From Harryflintia acetispora (GTDB lineage Bacteria > Bacillota > Clostridia > Oscillospirales > Ruminococcaceae): 64,000 nt of DNA. A program made the translations under genes and the position numbers. Numbering within the stretch: the stretch's first letter is position 1; every line of letters starts with the position of its first letter. The stretch spans positions 62,001 to 126,000 of the forward strand of contig SLUK01000005.1 in assembly GCA_004340125.1 (NCBI GenBank), given 5' to 3'. Positions 55,000-62,808 of the stretch are shown here, one piece after another. The notes beneath the pieces were generated by a model. The model had not been told where the DNA came from. It saw only the letters and a program-made list of their open reading frames with translations, and did not search any database.

Positions 55000-56659
55000 C
55001 AGCGCGCTCAAAACCCATAAATTCAAATGGGATTTCTGGAAGACCGTGACACTGGTGATCCTTTTGCTGTTCGCCGTGTTCCTGGTGTACCCGCTGTTCA
55101 TGCTGTTCCTCAGCGGCTTCAAGGACAGCGAGACCCAGCTGTGGACGATGGGCAACTTCGCCAAGTTCTTCGGCAAGCGCTACTACTACGGGGCGCTCAA
55201 AAACAGCTTCCTGCTCACCATCTGCGTCACGGCGCTGACCATCCTCATCGGGACCCCCTTAGCCTATTTCATGACCACCTGCAAGATCAAGGGCAAGGGG
55301 ATCATTGAAATCCTCATCATCGTCTCGATGATGTCCCCCGCCTTCATCGGCGCCTATTCCTGGGTGCTGCTGTGCGGGCGCAACGGGTCGGTCACCAAGT
55401 TTTTTGCCAACCTGGGGATCCATACCCCCTCGATCTACGGCTTCGGCGGCATGCTGCTGGTCTTTACCCTCAAGCTGTACCCGTTCATCTACATGTACGT
55501 CTGCGGCGCGATGAAGAAGATCGACGTGGCGCTCAGCGAGGCCGCCGAATCCCTGGGCTGCAACGGGATCAAGAAGGTGGCCACCATCATCGTGCCGCTG
55601 ATCACGCCCACCGTGTTCGCCGGTGGGCTGCTGGTGTTCATGAACGCGCTGGCGGACTTCGGAACCCCCATGCTCATCGGCGAGGGGTATCTGACCATGC
55701 CGACGCTCATCTACACCGAATTCATCAACGAGACCGGGGGCGAGGCGAACTTTGCCGCGGCCATGGCGGCGATCATGGTGCTGGTGACGGCGGTCATCTT
55801 CATCGCCCAGAAATATTTCGTCAACAAGAAGTCCTTCACCATGTCCTCCCTGCGCCCGATCCAGCCCAAACAGGTGCACGGGATCAAGAACGTGCTGATC
55901 CACGCCTTCATCTACCTGGTGGTGGGTCTGGCGATCCTGCCGCAGCTGACGGTGGTTTACACCTCGTTCCTCAACACCAACCGCGCGGTCTTCTTAGAGG
56001 GGTATTCCCTGAACAGCTACCGCATGATCATCGACAACCTCGGGCGGGCGGTAAAGAATACATACCTGTTCGGTTTGATTGCCATCGCGATTATTGTTAT
56101 ACTGGGTATGTTCATCGCCTATATCGCGACAAGGAAGCGAAATGTTTTCACGGCGATCATCGACACGGTGACCATGTTCCCGTACATCATCCCCGGCTCG
56201 GTGCTCGGTATCACGCTGCTGCTGGCCTTCAACCACAAGCCCCTGCTGCTCAGCGGCACCGCGATCATCATGATCATTTCCTTCGTCGTGCGAAGGCTGC
56301 CCTATACGCTGCGCTCCAGCGCAGCCATCCTGTATCAGATCAGCCCCAGTATGGAGGAGGCTTCCATCAGTTTGGGCGCCTCCCCGGTCAAAACCTTCTT
56401 TAAGATCACCGCCTCGCTGATGATGCCCGGCGTGCTCTCGGGGGCGATTTTGAGCTGGATCACCGTCATCAACGAGCTGGGCTCCTCGGTCATCCTGTTC
56501 ACCGGGAAGACGGTGACCATGTCGGTGGCCATCTACCAGGAGGTCATCCGCGCCAGCTACGGCACCGCGGCGGCGCTGGCGACCATCCTGACGGCGACGA
56601 CGGTCATCTCCCTGCTGATCTTCTTCAAGCTCACGGGCAGCAAGGAAATAAGCCTGTAA
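54992..56659 (+). CDS. Fused two-domain ABC permease (AfuB/FbpB-like)
   Basis: 555 residues with about twelve membrane segments in two homologous halves, each with an EAA loop: ALSEAAESLGCNGIKKV (about 176-192) and SMEEASISLGASPVKTF (about 450-466). A single-chain permease of this sort is typical of iron(III), hexose-phosphate and 2-aminoethylphosphonate importers. It pairs with the ATPase just upstream and the binding protein at 48897. Confidence 0.9.
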   Translation: MPSSALKTHKFKWDFWKTVTLVILLLFAVFLVYPLFMLFLSGFKDSETQLWTMGNFAKFFGKRYYYGALKNSFLLTICVTALTILIGTPLAYFMTTCKIKGKGIIEILIIVSMMSPAFIGAYSWVLLCGRNGSVTKFFANLGIHTPSIYGFGGMLLVFTLKLYPFIYMYVCGAMKKIDVALSEAAESLGCNGIKKVATIIVPLITPTVFAGGLLVFMNALADFGTPMLIGEGYLTMPTLIYTEFINETGGEANFAAAMAAIMVLVTAVIFIAQKYFVNKKSFTMSSLRPIQPKQVHGIKNVLIHAFIYLVVGLAILPQLTVVYTSFLNTNRAVFLEGYSLNSYRMIIDNLGRAVKNTYLFGLIAIAIIVILGMFIAYIATRKRNVFTAIIDTVTMFPYIIPGSVLGITLLLAFNHKPLLLSGTAIIMIISFVVRRLPYTLRSSAAILYQISPSMEEASISLGASPVKTFFKITASLMMPGVLSGAILSWITVINELGSSVILFTGKTVTMSVAIYQEVIRASYGTAAALATILTATTVISLLIFFKLTGSKEISL

Positions 56660-56677
56660 CCGATGGGGGAAAGCGTT

Positions 56678-58411
56678 ATGAGTACAGATATCCGGAAAGG
56701 CAACTTTAAAAACGACATCCGGAAGACCTTGGTCGCTCATGCGCTTTTCCCCGTTTTGGCCATCATCGTCCTGTTCCTGCTGCTGGTGTTCCTGTTCTGG
56801 AATTACAGCATCGTGCGGGAAAACCGCCAGTGCAACGAAACGATGACGGAGTATTTTGATATGCTCATCGGCGCCTACAGCGACAAATGCCTGGAGTTTT
56901 CCAGCGGCCCGCTGCCCCGCTATGTGGAGGACGACCCGCGGTACCTGGCCAACCTGAGCGCGGAGCTGTACGAGACTGTGAACAGCCTGCCGGTGCACGC
57001 CGACTTCTTCGTGCTGGACGAGGGGATGAAGCCGCTGCTCTCCAGCAACGAGACCGAGCCCCAGTTTTTAAAGGGCAAGCCCGGCGAGCTGCTGGGGCTC
57101 AAAAGGCGGATGGCCCGGGACCCCGGCCAGACCTTCCTGGAGTTTTCCAGCGTCAGCTCCTCCCTTTCGGGCACGGTGCAGATGGAAATCGGCCGCGCGA
57201 TCCTGGTGCGGGGCCAGGTGGAGGGGTACCTGGTCTTCGTAATGAACAGCGACGATTTTTTGCGCAGCATCTCCAACCTCCCCTGCCAGACGGTGGTCGC
57301 CGACCAATACGACCATGTGTTTGTCGCCAACAACTACCAGTTCCACACGCTCAACAACAAGGTGCAGGCGCCGCTGCTGGGCGACGAGAGCCAGTTCAGC
57401 TATCAGAAGGACCGCTTCTACGTCACCCGCAGCACGCTAAACAGCGGGCTGCAAATCTTCACCCTGACCTCGGTCACCGCGCTGTATTCGATGTTTTTCT
57501 TCGTGAGCGCGGTCCTGGTGCTGATCTTCGTGATGATGACCCTGTCCATCTTCATCAGCGCCAAGCGGATCGCCGTGTCGAAAACCCGGATCGTCGACGA
57601 GTTGGTGGACGCCTTCAACTGTGTTGAGCAGGGGAACCTCAATATGCGCCTGCACATCTCGACCGGCGACGAGTTCGAGATCATCGGGGAGTCGTACAAC
57701 ATGATGCTCGACAGCATCAAGGAGCTGATCCGCCAGAACAACGAAAAGACCCGGGAAAACATGGTGGCCGAGATCAAGCAGCTGGAGAGCCAGTTTAACC
57801 CCCACTTCCTCTTCAACACCCTGGAGATCATCCGGGTGCTGGTCAAGCTCGATCCCGAAGGGGCCAACCGCATGATCATAAACCTCTCCACCCTGCTGCG
57901 CTACTCCATCAAGGGCGCCTCGACCGAGGTCACGGTGCGCGAGGACATCGCCTACACCCGCAGCTACCTGGAAATCCTCAAGGCGCGCTTTAACGAGCGC
58001 CTGACCTATTCGGTACGCATACAGCCCGAGGCTGAGGAGTGCATCATCCCAAAGCTGATCTTCCAGCCGATCATCGAGAACTCGATCAAGTACGGCTTCG
58101 ACGAGCGCTCCGAGCTGTCGGTGATGGTGACCGCCCGCTTTTTGGACAGCGACCTGATCATCGTCATCTATGACAACGGCGTGGGGATCGAGCGCCAAAA
58201 GCTGCAGGAGATCAACGACATGCTGCGCCACAGCCACAATTCCACCAACTATGTGGGGCTCTTCAACGTCCACCGCCGGGTCAAGCTGATGTACGGCGAC
58301 GAATACGGCGTGGAGGTGCTCAGCGACGAGGGCGAGGGCACGGCGGTGCGTATCCGCCTGCCCATCTACAAACGCGGGATGCTAGCTTCCGGGGAGGAGA
58401 CATCATGCTGA
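56678..58411 (+). CDS. YesM-like sensor histidine kinase
   Basis: 577 residues. Membrane helix about 20-43, extracytoplasmic sensor about 44-265, second helix about 268-290 (YSMFFFVSAVLVLIFVMMTLSIF), HAMP-like linker, the phosphorylation box QFNPHFLFNTLEIIRVL and HATPase_c with ENSIKYGFDE and DNGVGIERQ. Start at 56678 follows GGGGGAAAGCG; an ATG 15 bp earlier lacks a site. Probably senses the imported compound or its binding protein. Confidence 0.9.
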   Translation: MSTDIRKGNFKNDIRKTLVAHALFPVLAIIVLFLLLVFLFWNYSIVRENRQCNETMTEYFDMLIGAYSDKCLEFSSGPLPRYVEDDPRYLANLSAELYETVNSLPVHADFFVLDEGMKPLLSSNETEPQFLKGKPGELLGLKRRMARDPGQTFLEFSSVSSSLSGTVQMEIGRAILVRGQVEGYLVFVMNSDDFLRSISNLPCQTVVADQYDHVFVANNYQFHTLNNKVQAPLLGDESQFSYQKDRFYVTRSTLNSGLQIFTLTSVTALYSMFFFVSAVLVLIFVMMTLSIFISAKRIAVSKTRIVDELVDAFNCVEQGNLNMRLHISTGDEFEIIGESYNMMLDSIKELIRQNNEKTRENMVAEIKQLESQFNPHFLFNTLEIIRVLVKLDPEGANRMIINLSTLLRYSIKGASTEVTVREDIAYTRSYLEILKARFNERLTYSVRIQPEAEECIIPKLIFQPIIENSIKYGFDERSELSVMVTARFLDSDLIIVIYDNGVGIERQKLQEINDMLRHSHNSTNYVGLFNVHRRVKLMYGDEYGVEVLSDEGEGTAVRIRLPIYKRGMLASGEETSC

Positions 58412-59238
58412 AGGTTTTGATCGTGGAGGACGAGGACATCATCCGCAAGGGGCTGCTATACACCATCAACTGGCTGAGCATGGACTGCCTGGTCGCCGGC
58501 GCCGCCTGCAACGGCAAGGAGGGGCTGCAGATGATTCTGGAGCTCTCGCCGCAGCTGGTGATCACCGATATCAGGATGCCCGAGATGGACGGGCTGGAAA
58601 TGATCGAACAGGCCCAGAAGACCCGCTCCTTTCGCAGCGTGCTGCTGACCAGCTATTCCGACTTCGACTACGCCAAGCGCGCCATCGGGCTGCACGTGTT
58701 CGACTACCTGCTCAAGCCCGTGGACGAGGAGAAGCTCGCACAGCTGGTCGGGAAGATCCGCGCCGAGGTCGAGGAGAGCGAGACCTATGCGGAAATTCTG
58801 GGGATCACCAGGAACAAGGCCATCCAGGACCTGATCAGCTGGAGTCTGGACAAAAATCCCCAGGCGCTGGGCAACGGCTACGTTGTGCGCACCATCAAGC
58901 GGATCAAGCAGTATTACGGCGAGAAGCTGTCGGTGGAATCCATCGCCGAGGAGCTGGGGATCAGCGCCAGCTATCTGAGCCGCAAATTCAAGGAATCCAC
59001 GGGGCAGACCTTTTTGGACGTGCTCAACAAGTACCGCATCCAGAAGGCCATCGCCCTGCTGGGTGAAGGGAGCCTGCGGGTCTATGAGATTTCGGACCAG
59101 GTGGGCTTCAGCGAATACAAATACTTCTGCTCGGTGTTCAAGAAATACACCGGCATGTCCCCGACCGAATTTGCCAAGAGCACCAAGCAGGTGGTCTGCC
59201 AGATCGGCGGGGACGGAAAGGAAGCGACTGAACCATGA
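58405..59238 (+). CDS. YesN-like response regulator with AraC DNA-binding domain
   Basis: 277 residues. Receiver with VEDEDIIRKG, phosphoacceptor Asp in LVITDIRMPEMDGL (about 55) and Lys in DYLLKPVDEEK (about 104). Two helix-turn-helix units at about 175-270 (LSVESIAEELGISASYLSRKF, VYEISDQVGFSEYKYFCSVFKKYTGMSP). Overlaps the kinase end by 7 bp and the next gene start by 4 bp. It is the best candidate to bind the three-box motif at the three promoters of this cluster (inference). Confidence 0.9.
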   Translation: MLKVLIVEDEDIIRKGLLYTINWLSMDCLVAGAACNGKEGLQMILELSPQLVITDIRMPEMDGLEMIEQAQKTRSFRSVLLTSYSDFDYAKRAIGLHVFDYLLKPVDEEKLAQLVGKIRAEVEESETYAEILGITRNKAIQDLISWSLDKNPQALGNGYVVRTIKRIKQYYGEKLSVESIAEELGISASYLSRKFKESTGQTFLDVLNKYRIQKAIALLGEGSLRVYEISDQVGFSEYKYFCSVFKKYTGMSPTEFAKSTKQVVCQIGGDGKEATEP

Positions 59239-59921
59239 GAACCGCAACCGGGGTGGCGCCCCTCATCGACGCTTCGATCGGCGCGAAGCCCGCGCCCACC
59301 ATCGAGGAGGTGGAGCAGTTCGTGGGGCAAACCGTCCCCTTCGGCTTTGCCGTGACGCTGGCGGAGCCTTATTATATCAAGCGGGCGGCTGAAATTTTAC
59401 ACCCCGCCGGCAGGAAGGTCTGCACCGTGCTCTCCTACCCGCTGGCGGGCATGACCAGGGAGAGCAAACTTTTCCAGATCGAGCGGGCGCTCTGTGACGG
59501 CGCGGACGAGTTGGACGTCTCGATGAACCTGAGCGCCTTTCTCTCCGGACGCGAGGAAGAAACCAGAGACGAGATGGCGGAATGCTTCGCGCTCGTCAAA
59601 GGCCGGGGCAGGCTGATGAAAATGATTTATTTTGCCGACTGTCTGAGCCAGGAGCAGCAAAAGCGGGCCGCGTCCATGGCAATCGGACTGGGGATTCCCT
59701 TCCTCAAGACCAACCCCGGTTTTGGGGCGGTGACCACCATCGAGCAGGTTTCCCTCATCAAGGAGGCCTTCGGCGGGCGGATCAAGGTCATGGCTTCGGG
59801 GGGCATACGCACCGCGGCCCAGGTCGAGCGCATGCTCGACGCGGGGGCCGACCGGATCGCCACCAGCTGTGCGCTCGGGATCATGGCGGAATACGGGGCA
59901 TGTGGGGAGGTGTCGCAATGA
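59235..59921 (+). CDS. Divergent DeoC-like protein, paralogue 3
   Basis: 228 residues, DeoC fold: LIDASIG at the start, ADELDVSMNLSAFLSGREEET (catalytic Asp kept). The Schiff-base region reads PFLKTNPGFGAVTT instead of KTSTGF (Lys kept, STG replaced by NPG) and the second Lys of the KAAGG motif is Met (KVMASGGIRT). It may be inactive, a partner subunit, or adapted to another aldol. Starts inside the stop of the regulator gene (ATGA), so co-translated, and overlaps paralogue 4 in the same way. Confidence 0.82.
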   Translation: MRTATGVAPLIDASIGAKPAPTIEEVEQFVGQTVPFGFAVTLAEPYYIKRAAEILHPAGRKVCTVLSYPLAGMTRESKLFQIERALCDGADELDVSMNLSAFLSGREEETRDEMAECFALVKGRGRLMKMIYFADCLSQEQQKRAASMAIGLGIPFLKTNPGFGAVTTIEQVSLIKEAFGGRIKVMASGGIRTAAQVERMLDAGADRIATSCALGIMAEYGACGEVSQ

Positions 59922-60619
59922 CGCGCAAAGAGCTCGCGGCGCTCATCGACCAGACTGCGCTGGGGAGCGGGCTGAGCGAGGAATATATCCGCAGCTTTTG
60001 CAGGGAAGCCATGGCGGAGGGCTTTGCCAGCGTCTGTATTTTGCCGAATATGGTGCCCGCCGCCGCGCAGGTTCTGAGTGGAAGCGCCACCAAGGTTTGC
60101 ACGGTGATCAGCTTCCCCCTTGGGATGGACCTGCCCGAGACCAAGATTTTTGAAACCGGGGACGCTCTGCAAAAGGGCGCGCAGGAAATCGACCTGGTTC
60201 TCAACGTGGGAGCGTTCAAATCCGGCGATTACAGCGCCCTGGAGCGGGAGCTCTCCGGCGTGATCGGCGCGGCCCACGCGGCGGGGGCGCTCGCCAAGGT
60301 CATCATCGAGACTCCGCTGCTGACAAGCCGGCAGATCCATGAGGCGGCGCTGCTCTGCGAGGGGTACGGAGCTGACATCGTCAAAACCTCGACCGGCTAC
60401 AGGCCCATCCTGCCCCGTTCCACCAGCGTGGAGGATGTGAAGCTTCTTCGCAGCATTCTCAGGCGGGAAACCGGGATCAAGGCGGCGGGCGGTATTCGCT
60501 CCGTCCAGGACGCTTTGCGGATGCTCGCCGCCGGGGCCACCCGGATCGGCGCCAGCTGCGGCGTGGAAATTCTAAACGGGCTGGCGGAACAGCCGCCGGT
60601 TAGAAACCTTTCTGTATAA
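59918..60619 (+). CDS. DeoC-family aldolase, paralogue 4
   Basis: 233 residues. ALIDQTALGSG, AQEIDLVLNVGAFKSGDYS (Asp), ADIVKTSTGYRPILPRSTS (Schiff-base Lys) and GIKAAGGIRSVQDA (second Lys). Catalytic residues complete, but RPILPRST after KTSTGY differs from the usual loop and may change the substrate. Last gene of the operon, ended by the hairpin at 60641-60675. Starts with ATGA overlap. Confidence 0.88.
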   Translation: MTRKELAALIDQTALGSGLSEEYIRSFCREAMAEGFASVCILPNMVPAAAQVLSGSATKVCTVISFPLGMDLPETKIFETGDALQKGAQEIDLVLNVGAFKSGDYSALERELSGVIGAAHAAGALAKVIIETPLLTSRQIHEAALLCEGYGADIVKTSTGYRPILPRSTSVEDVKLLRSILRRETGIKAAGGIRSVQDALRMLAAGATRIGASCGVEILNGLAEQPPVRNLSV

Positions 60620-60640
60620 ACGGGCCGTTCAGGTTGAAAA

Positions 60641-60675
60641 AACAAGGCGCCTCTGGAAAAGAGGCGTCTTGTTTT
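60641..60675. terminator. Terminator of the deoC2-ABC-YesMN-deoC4 operon
   Basis: AACAAGGCGCCTC-TGGAAAA-GAGGCGTCTTGTT with one mismatch and a T-run. Confidence 0.85.
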
Positions 60676-60680
60676 GCGGT

Positions 60681-60908
60681 TTACATAGCTAACATATCTT
60701 CAATTGCTTCGTCAAAATGGATCGGGGACAGTTGTAGTTGAGTAAAGCATTTTGCTATTTTCGCAGCCGCAAGCTGATCTGTTGTAACATCGTGTATGCA
60801 TATGATGAGCCTTGAATCTGAATATACCTGGATTCCATATGTATCGTATCGGCCCAGCTCCGGATGCTGCCGCACTTCCGAAAAGACGATATACTCCCAA
60901 TGTTCCAA
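60681..60908 (-). CDS. Small DUF6514-like protein, second copy
   Basis: 75 residues, paralogue of the product at 8196-8444 (shared ELGRYDTYGI and C-terminal LSPIHFDEAIEDML). The start codon is TTG at 60908 immediately after the stop of the XRE regulator gene, with GGAGG eight bases upstream, so the two are translationally coupled. Clearly more A+T-rich than the flanking operon. Function unknown. Confidence 0.78.
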   Translation of the reverse strand: MEHWEYIVFSEVRQHPELGRYDTYGIQVYSDSRLIICIHDVTTDQLAAAKIAKCFTQLQLSPIHFDEAIEDMLAM

Positions 60909-61124
60909 TTAAAACACCTCCTTTTTGTCTGCACCGCTCAGCGCATTTTCCAAATAAGAGGTAATTTTTGCGACCATGTTGACACTGGGATTCGCCTCAC
61001 CATGTTCGATTTTGCGAAGATAGGACTGGCTGATAAAGAGATCGTTCGCAACCTTTTCCTGGGTAAAGCCGCATTGCTTTCTCATCCCTTTGATTTGTAG
61101 TCCTATTTTCTTACCTTCTGTCAT
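60909..61124 (-). CDS. XRE-family helix-turn-helix regulator
   Basis: 71 residues, a lone HTH_3 domain: IGLQIKGMRKQCGFTQEKVANDLFISQSYLRKIEHGEANPS (about 7-47), then a short helix. Ribosome-binding site AGGAGGGATAG. A TATAAT lies at 61145-61150 on the minus strand. Likely controls itself and the downstream DUF6514-like gene. Confidence 0.85.
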   Translation of the reverse strand: MTEGKKIGLQIKGMRKQCGFTQEKVANDLFISQSYLRKIEHGEANPSVNMVAKITSYLENALSGADKKEVF

Positions 61125-61267
61125 AAACTATCCCTCCTTGGCAATTATAAGGGATAATTTACCTTTCACTCCAGCCGATATAATGTCGGTTTTGATGTTT
61201 TTAGTAATTTTTCTACGAGAAGCGCCGGCCATCGGCAAAGGGGGGAAGATAAATTTCCCTTGGCAAA

Positions 61268-61498
61268 CTACTTCTCGTTATCATCCGTCGCCTCGCCTCC
61301 TCTCAATAAATCTTCTACCTTAATATGTAGACCTGTCGAAATTTTCTCCAAAGTATCAATCGAAGCGCTGGCTTTCTTTTGTTCCATCTTACCCCAAAAC
61401 CTAGGACTTAAATTACAAAGTTCAGCCGCCGATTCCTGCGTCAATCCTTGCTTTTTACGTTCATTTTTTAGACTTTGTGATAAATTTTCTTTCAGCAC
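61268..61498 (-). CDS. XRE-family helix-turn-helix regulator
   Basis: 76 residues: NLSQSLKNERKKQGLTQESAAELCNLSPRFWGKMEQKKASASIDTLEKIS. Around its start are inverted copies of CACTATCGTT (61496-61505) and AACGATAGTG (61553-61562), plus TCGTTAC/GTAACGA (61501-61507, 61525-61531), which suggest autoregulation. A+T-rich like the previous two genes. Confidence 0.82.
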   Translation of the reverse strand: MLKENLSQSLKNERKKQGLTQESAAELCNLSPRFWGKMEQKKASASIDTLEKISTGLHIKVEDLLRGGEATDDNEK

Positions 61499-61562
61499 TA
61501 TCGTTACCTCCTGACAAATTTATCGTAACGAAGAATTGTGCCCGAGTACAGGAACGATAGTG
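61496..61562. promoter_or_regulatory. Inverted operator cluster upstream of the XRE gene
   Basis: CACTATCGTT (61496-61505) pairs with AACGATAGTG (61553-61562); TCGTTAC (61501-61507) pairs with GTAACGA (61525-61531). The remainder of the gap to 61685 shows no gene. Confidence 0.5.
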
Positions 61563-61685
61563 CCAGCAACATATTGGGTGGCTAATTTTACTAAATTTTA
61601 ATATTTGATGATTTCCCTCTTTATTTCCATTTTAAATCAAAATTCCTCTCCGGTTTGTCGAATCATAGCTTGTTATGGCGAAATT

Positions 61686-61736
61686 CATCAAAACCGAAGA
61701 GCGGCGGGAAATTCCCGCCGCTCTTCGGTTTTGATG
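61686..61736. terminator. 51-nt perfect palindrome, probable terminator
   Basis: 25-bp arms (CATCAAAACCGAAGAGCGGC at the left end, its complement at the right) around a single A. Lies 21 bp past the end of the gene at 61758; the T-run (TTTTG) is inside the arms. It could end transcription from both sides. Confidence 0.7.
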
Positions 61737-61757
61737 GGCTGGTCAACAGGGTGAGGG

Positions 61758-62138
61758 TCAGTGCCCGTCGTTCATCGAGCGGATTTTCTGCGCGCCGAGG
61801 TTGATGAGGATGGATTCAATGTCGCTGCGCTGCTCGGGCGCGCAGGTGACGCGCAGGGTGACGCTGCGGGGGATGTAGTCGCTTTCCGGTGAGTCGGAGG
61901 AGCTTTGCTCCTCGATGGTGGGAATGGCGGTCAGTCCGACCGGATAGGTCACGGCGCCGAAGTTGCCGTTCATTGTCGGGAAGATGGGCAGAAAATCCAT
62001 GGTGTCGCTGGGCTCGCCGTAGTAGGGCTTGCTGATTTCGATCGATTCGATCCCCTTTTCCATCCGTGCGCGCAGCTTGCCGGCGGCGAGATCTGCCAGG
62101 TCCACGTCGTCGAAGCTGCAAAGTATGGTAGCCTTCAT
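61758..62138 (-). CDS. Hypothetical cytosolic protein
   Basis: 126 residues starting MKATILCSFDDVDLADLAAGKLR, a pattern like the start of ferredoxin-like dimeric proteins that begin with a strand, CSF, and a helix. The middle is low in hydrophobicity (PIFPTMNGNFGAVTYPVG, EEQSSSDSPESDYIP), then VTLRVTCAPEQRSDIESILINLGAQKIRS, a second strand-helix unit. AAAAGGAGAATAAA precedes the ATG. No family recognised. Confidence 0.75.
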   Translation of the reverse strand: MKATILCSFDDVDLADLAAGKLRARMEKGIESIEISKPYYGEPSDTMDFLPIFPTMNGNFGAVTYPVGLTAIPTIEEQSSSDSPESDYIPRSVTLRVTCAPEQRSDIESILINLGAQKIRSMNDGH

Positions 62139-62314
62139 TTTATTCTCCTTTTGCCGCCCGGAGGCGGCCTCCGCTTTTGCGGCGGGCGGAACGCCGGTTT
62201 TAAGCCGGAAAACCCGGCGAAAGAATCTGTTTGCATTTAGTTTATCCCGTCCGTAGGCGGTTCATACTTGTGAGTGAAGAAGAGGAAAAATACAAAAATT
62301 CGGGGCGGAAGGTA

Positions 62315-62343
62315 TTGACATTTTGTCCATGGATCAGTATAAT
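62315..62343 (+). promoter_or_regulatory. Consensus promoter of the tRNA pair
   Basis: TTGACA (62315-62320), 17-bp spacer, TATAAT (62338-62343): exact sigma-A consensus. The gap 62139-62379 contains this and nothing else I can name. Confidence 0.92.
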
Positions 62344-62379
62344 ATATAAATGTTCGGTGTCCTATCAGCCGAAAGATAT

Positions 62380-62453
62380 TGCCCGATTGTGTAAAGGTAG
62401 CACGACAGACTCTGACTCTGTTTGTCTGGGTTCGAATCCTAGTCGGGCAACCA
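62380..62453 (+). tRNA. tRNA-Gln (CTG anticodon)
   Basis: Acceptor TGCCCGA/TCGGGCA, D-arm GTG...CAC, anticodon stem ACAGA/TCTGT with loop CTCTGAC (anticodon CTG), T-arm CTGGG-TTCGAAT-CCTAG, discriminator A and encoded CCA. Confidence 0.95.
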
Positions 62454-62456
62454 CTC

Positions 62457-62533
62457 CGGGGTATAGCGCAGTTTGGTAGCGCGCTTGGTTCGGGACCAAG
62501 AGGCCGGGAGTTCAAGTCTCCCTACTCCGACCA
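62457..62533 (+). tRNA. tRNA-Pro (CGG anticodon)
   Basis: Acceptor CGGGGTA/TACTCCG, anticodon stem CTTGG/CCAAG with loop TTCGGGA (anticodon CGG), T-arm GGGAG-TTCAAGT-CTCCC, discriminator A and encoded CCA. Three bases after tRNA-Gln, one transcript. Confidence 0.95.
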
Positions 62534-62544
62534 GAGTGATCGAT

Positions 62545-62586
62545 AAAAAGTGCCGCGTAAACGTTAAGTTTATGCGGTACTTTTTA
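62545..62586 (+). terminator. Terminator of the tRNA operon
   Basis: AAAAAGTGCCGCGTAAAC-GTTAA-GTTTATGCGGTACTTTTT with a G-T pair in the stem. Confidence 0.88.
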
Positions 62587-62808
62587 TGTGCTTTTATATT
62601 CGCACTTGGCTCTTTATGCCGCTCTTGGGGAGCGGCTTTTTTCTGTCTGAAAAAGATTTTGCCTCACGTATAAACCCATACCCGGAGTGAATATACATTT
62701 ACCATGTCGTATGGCGGACGCCGCGTTGGGGAGTGCTCATGAGGCCCTATGCAAGGTCGGCAAGCCTTTTTGCAAAACGGCAGACAGAGAAAGAGGAGGC
62801 AAAAGTAA

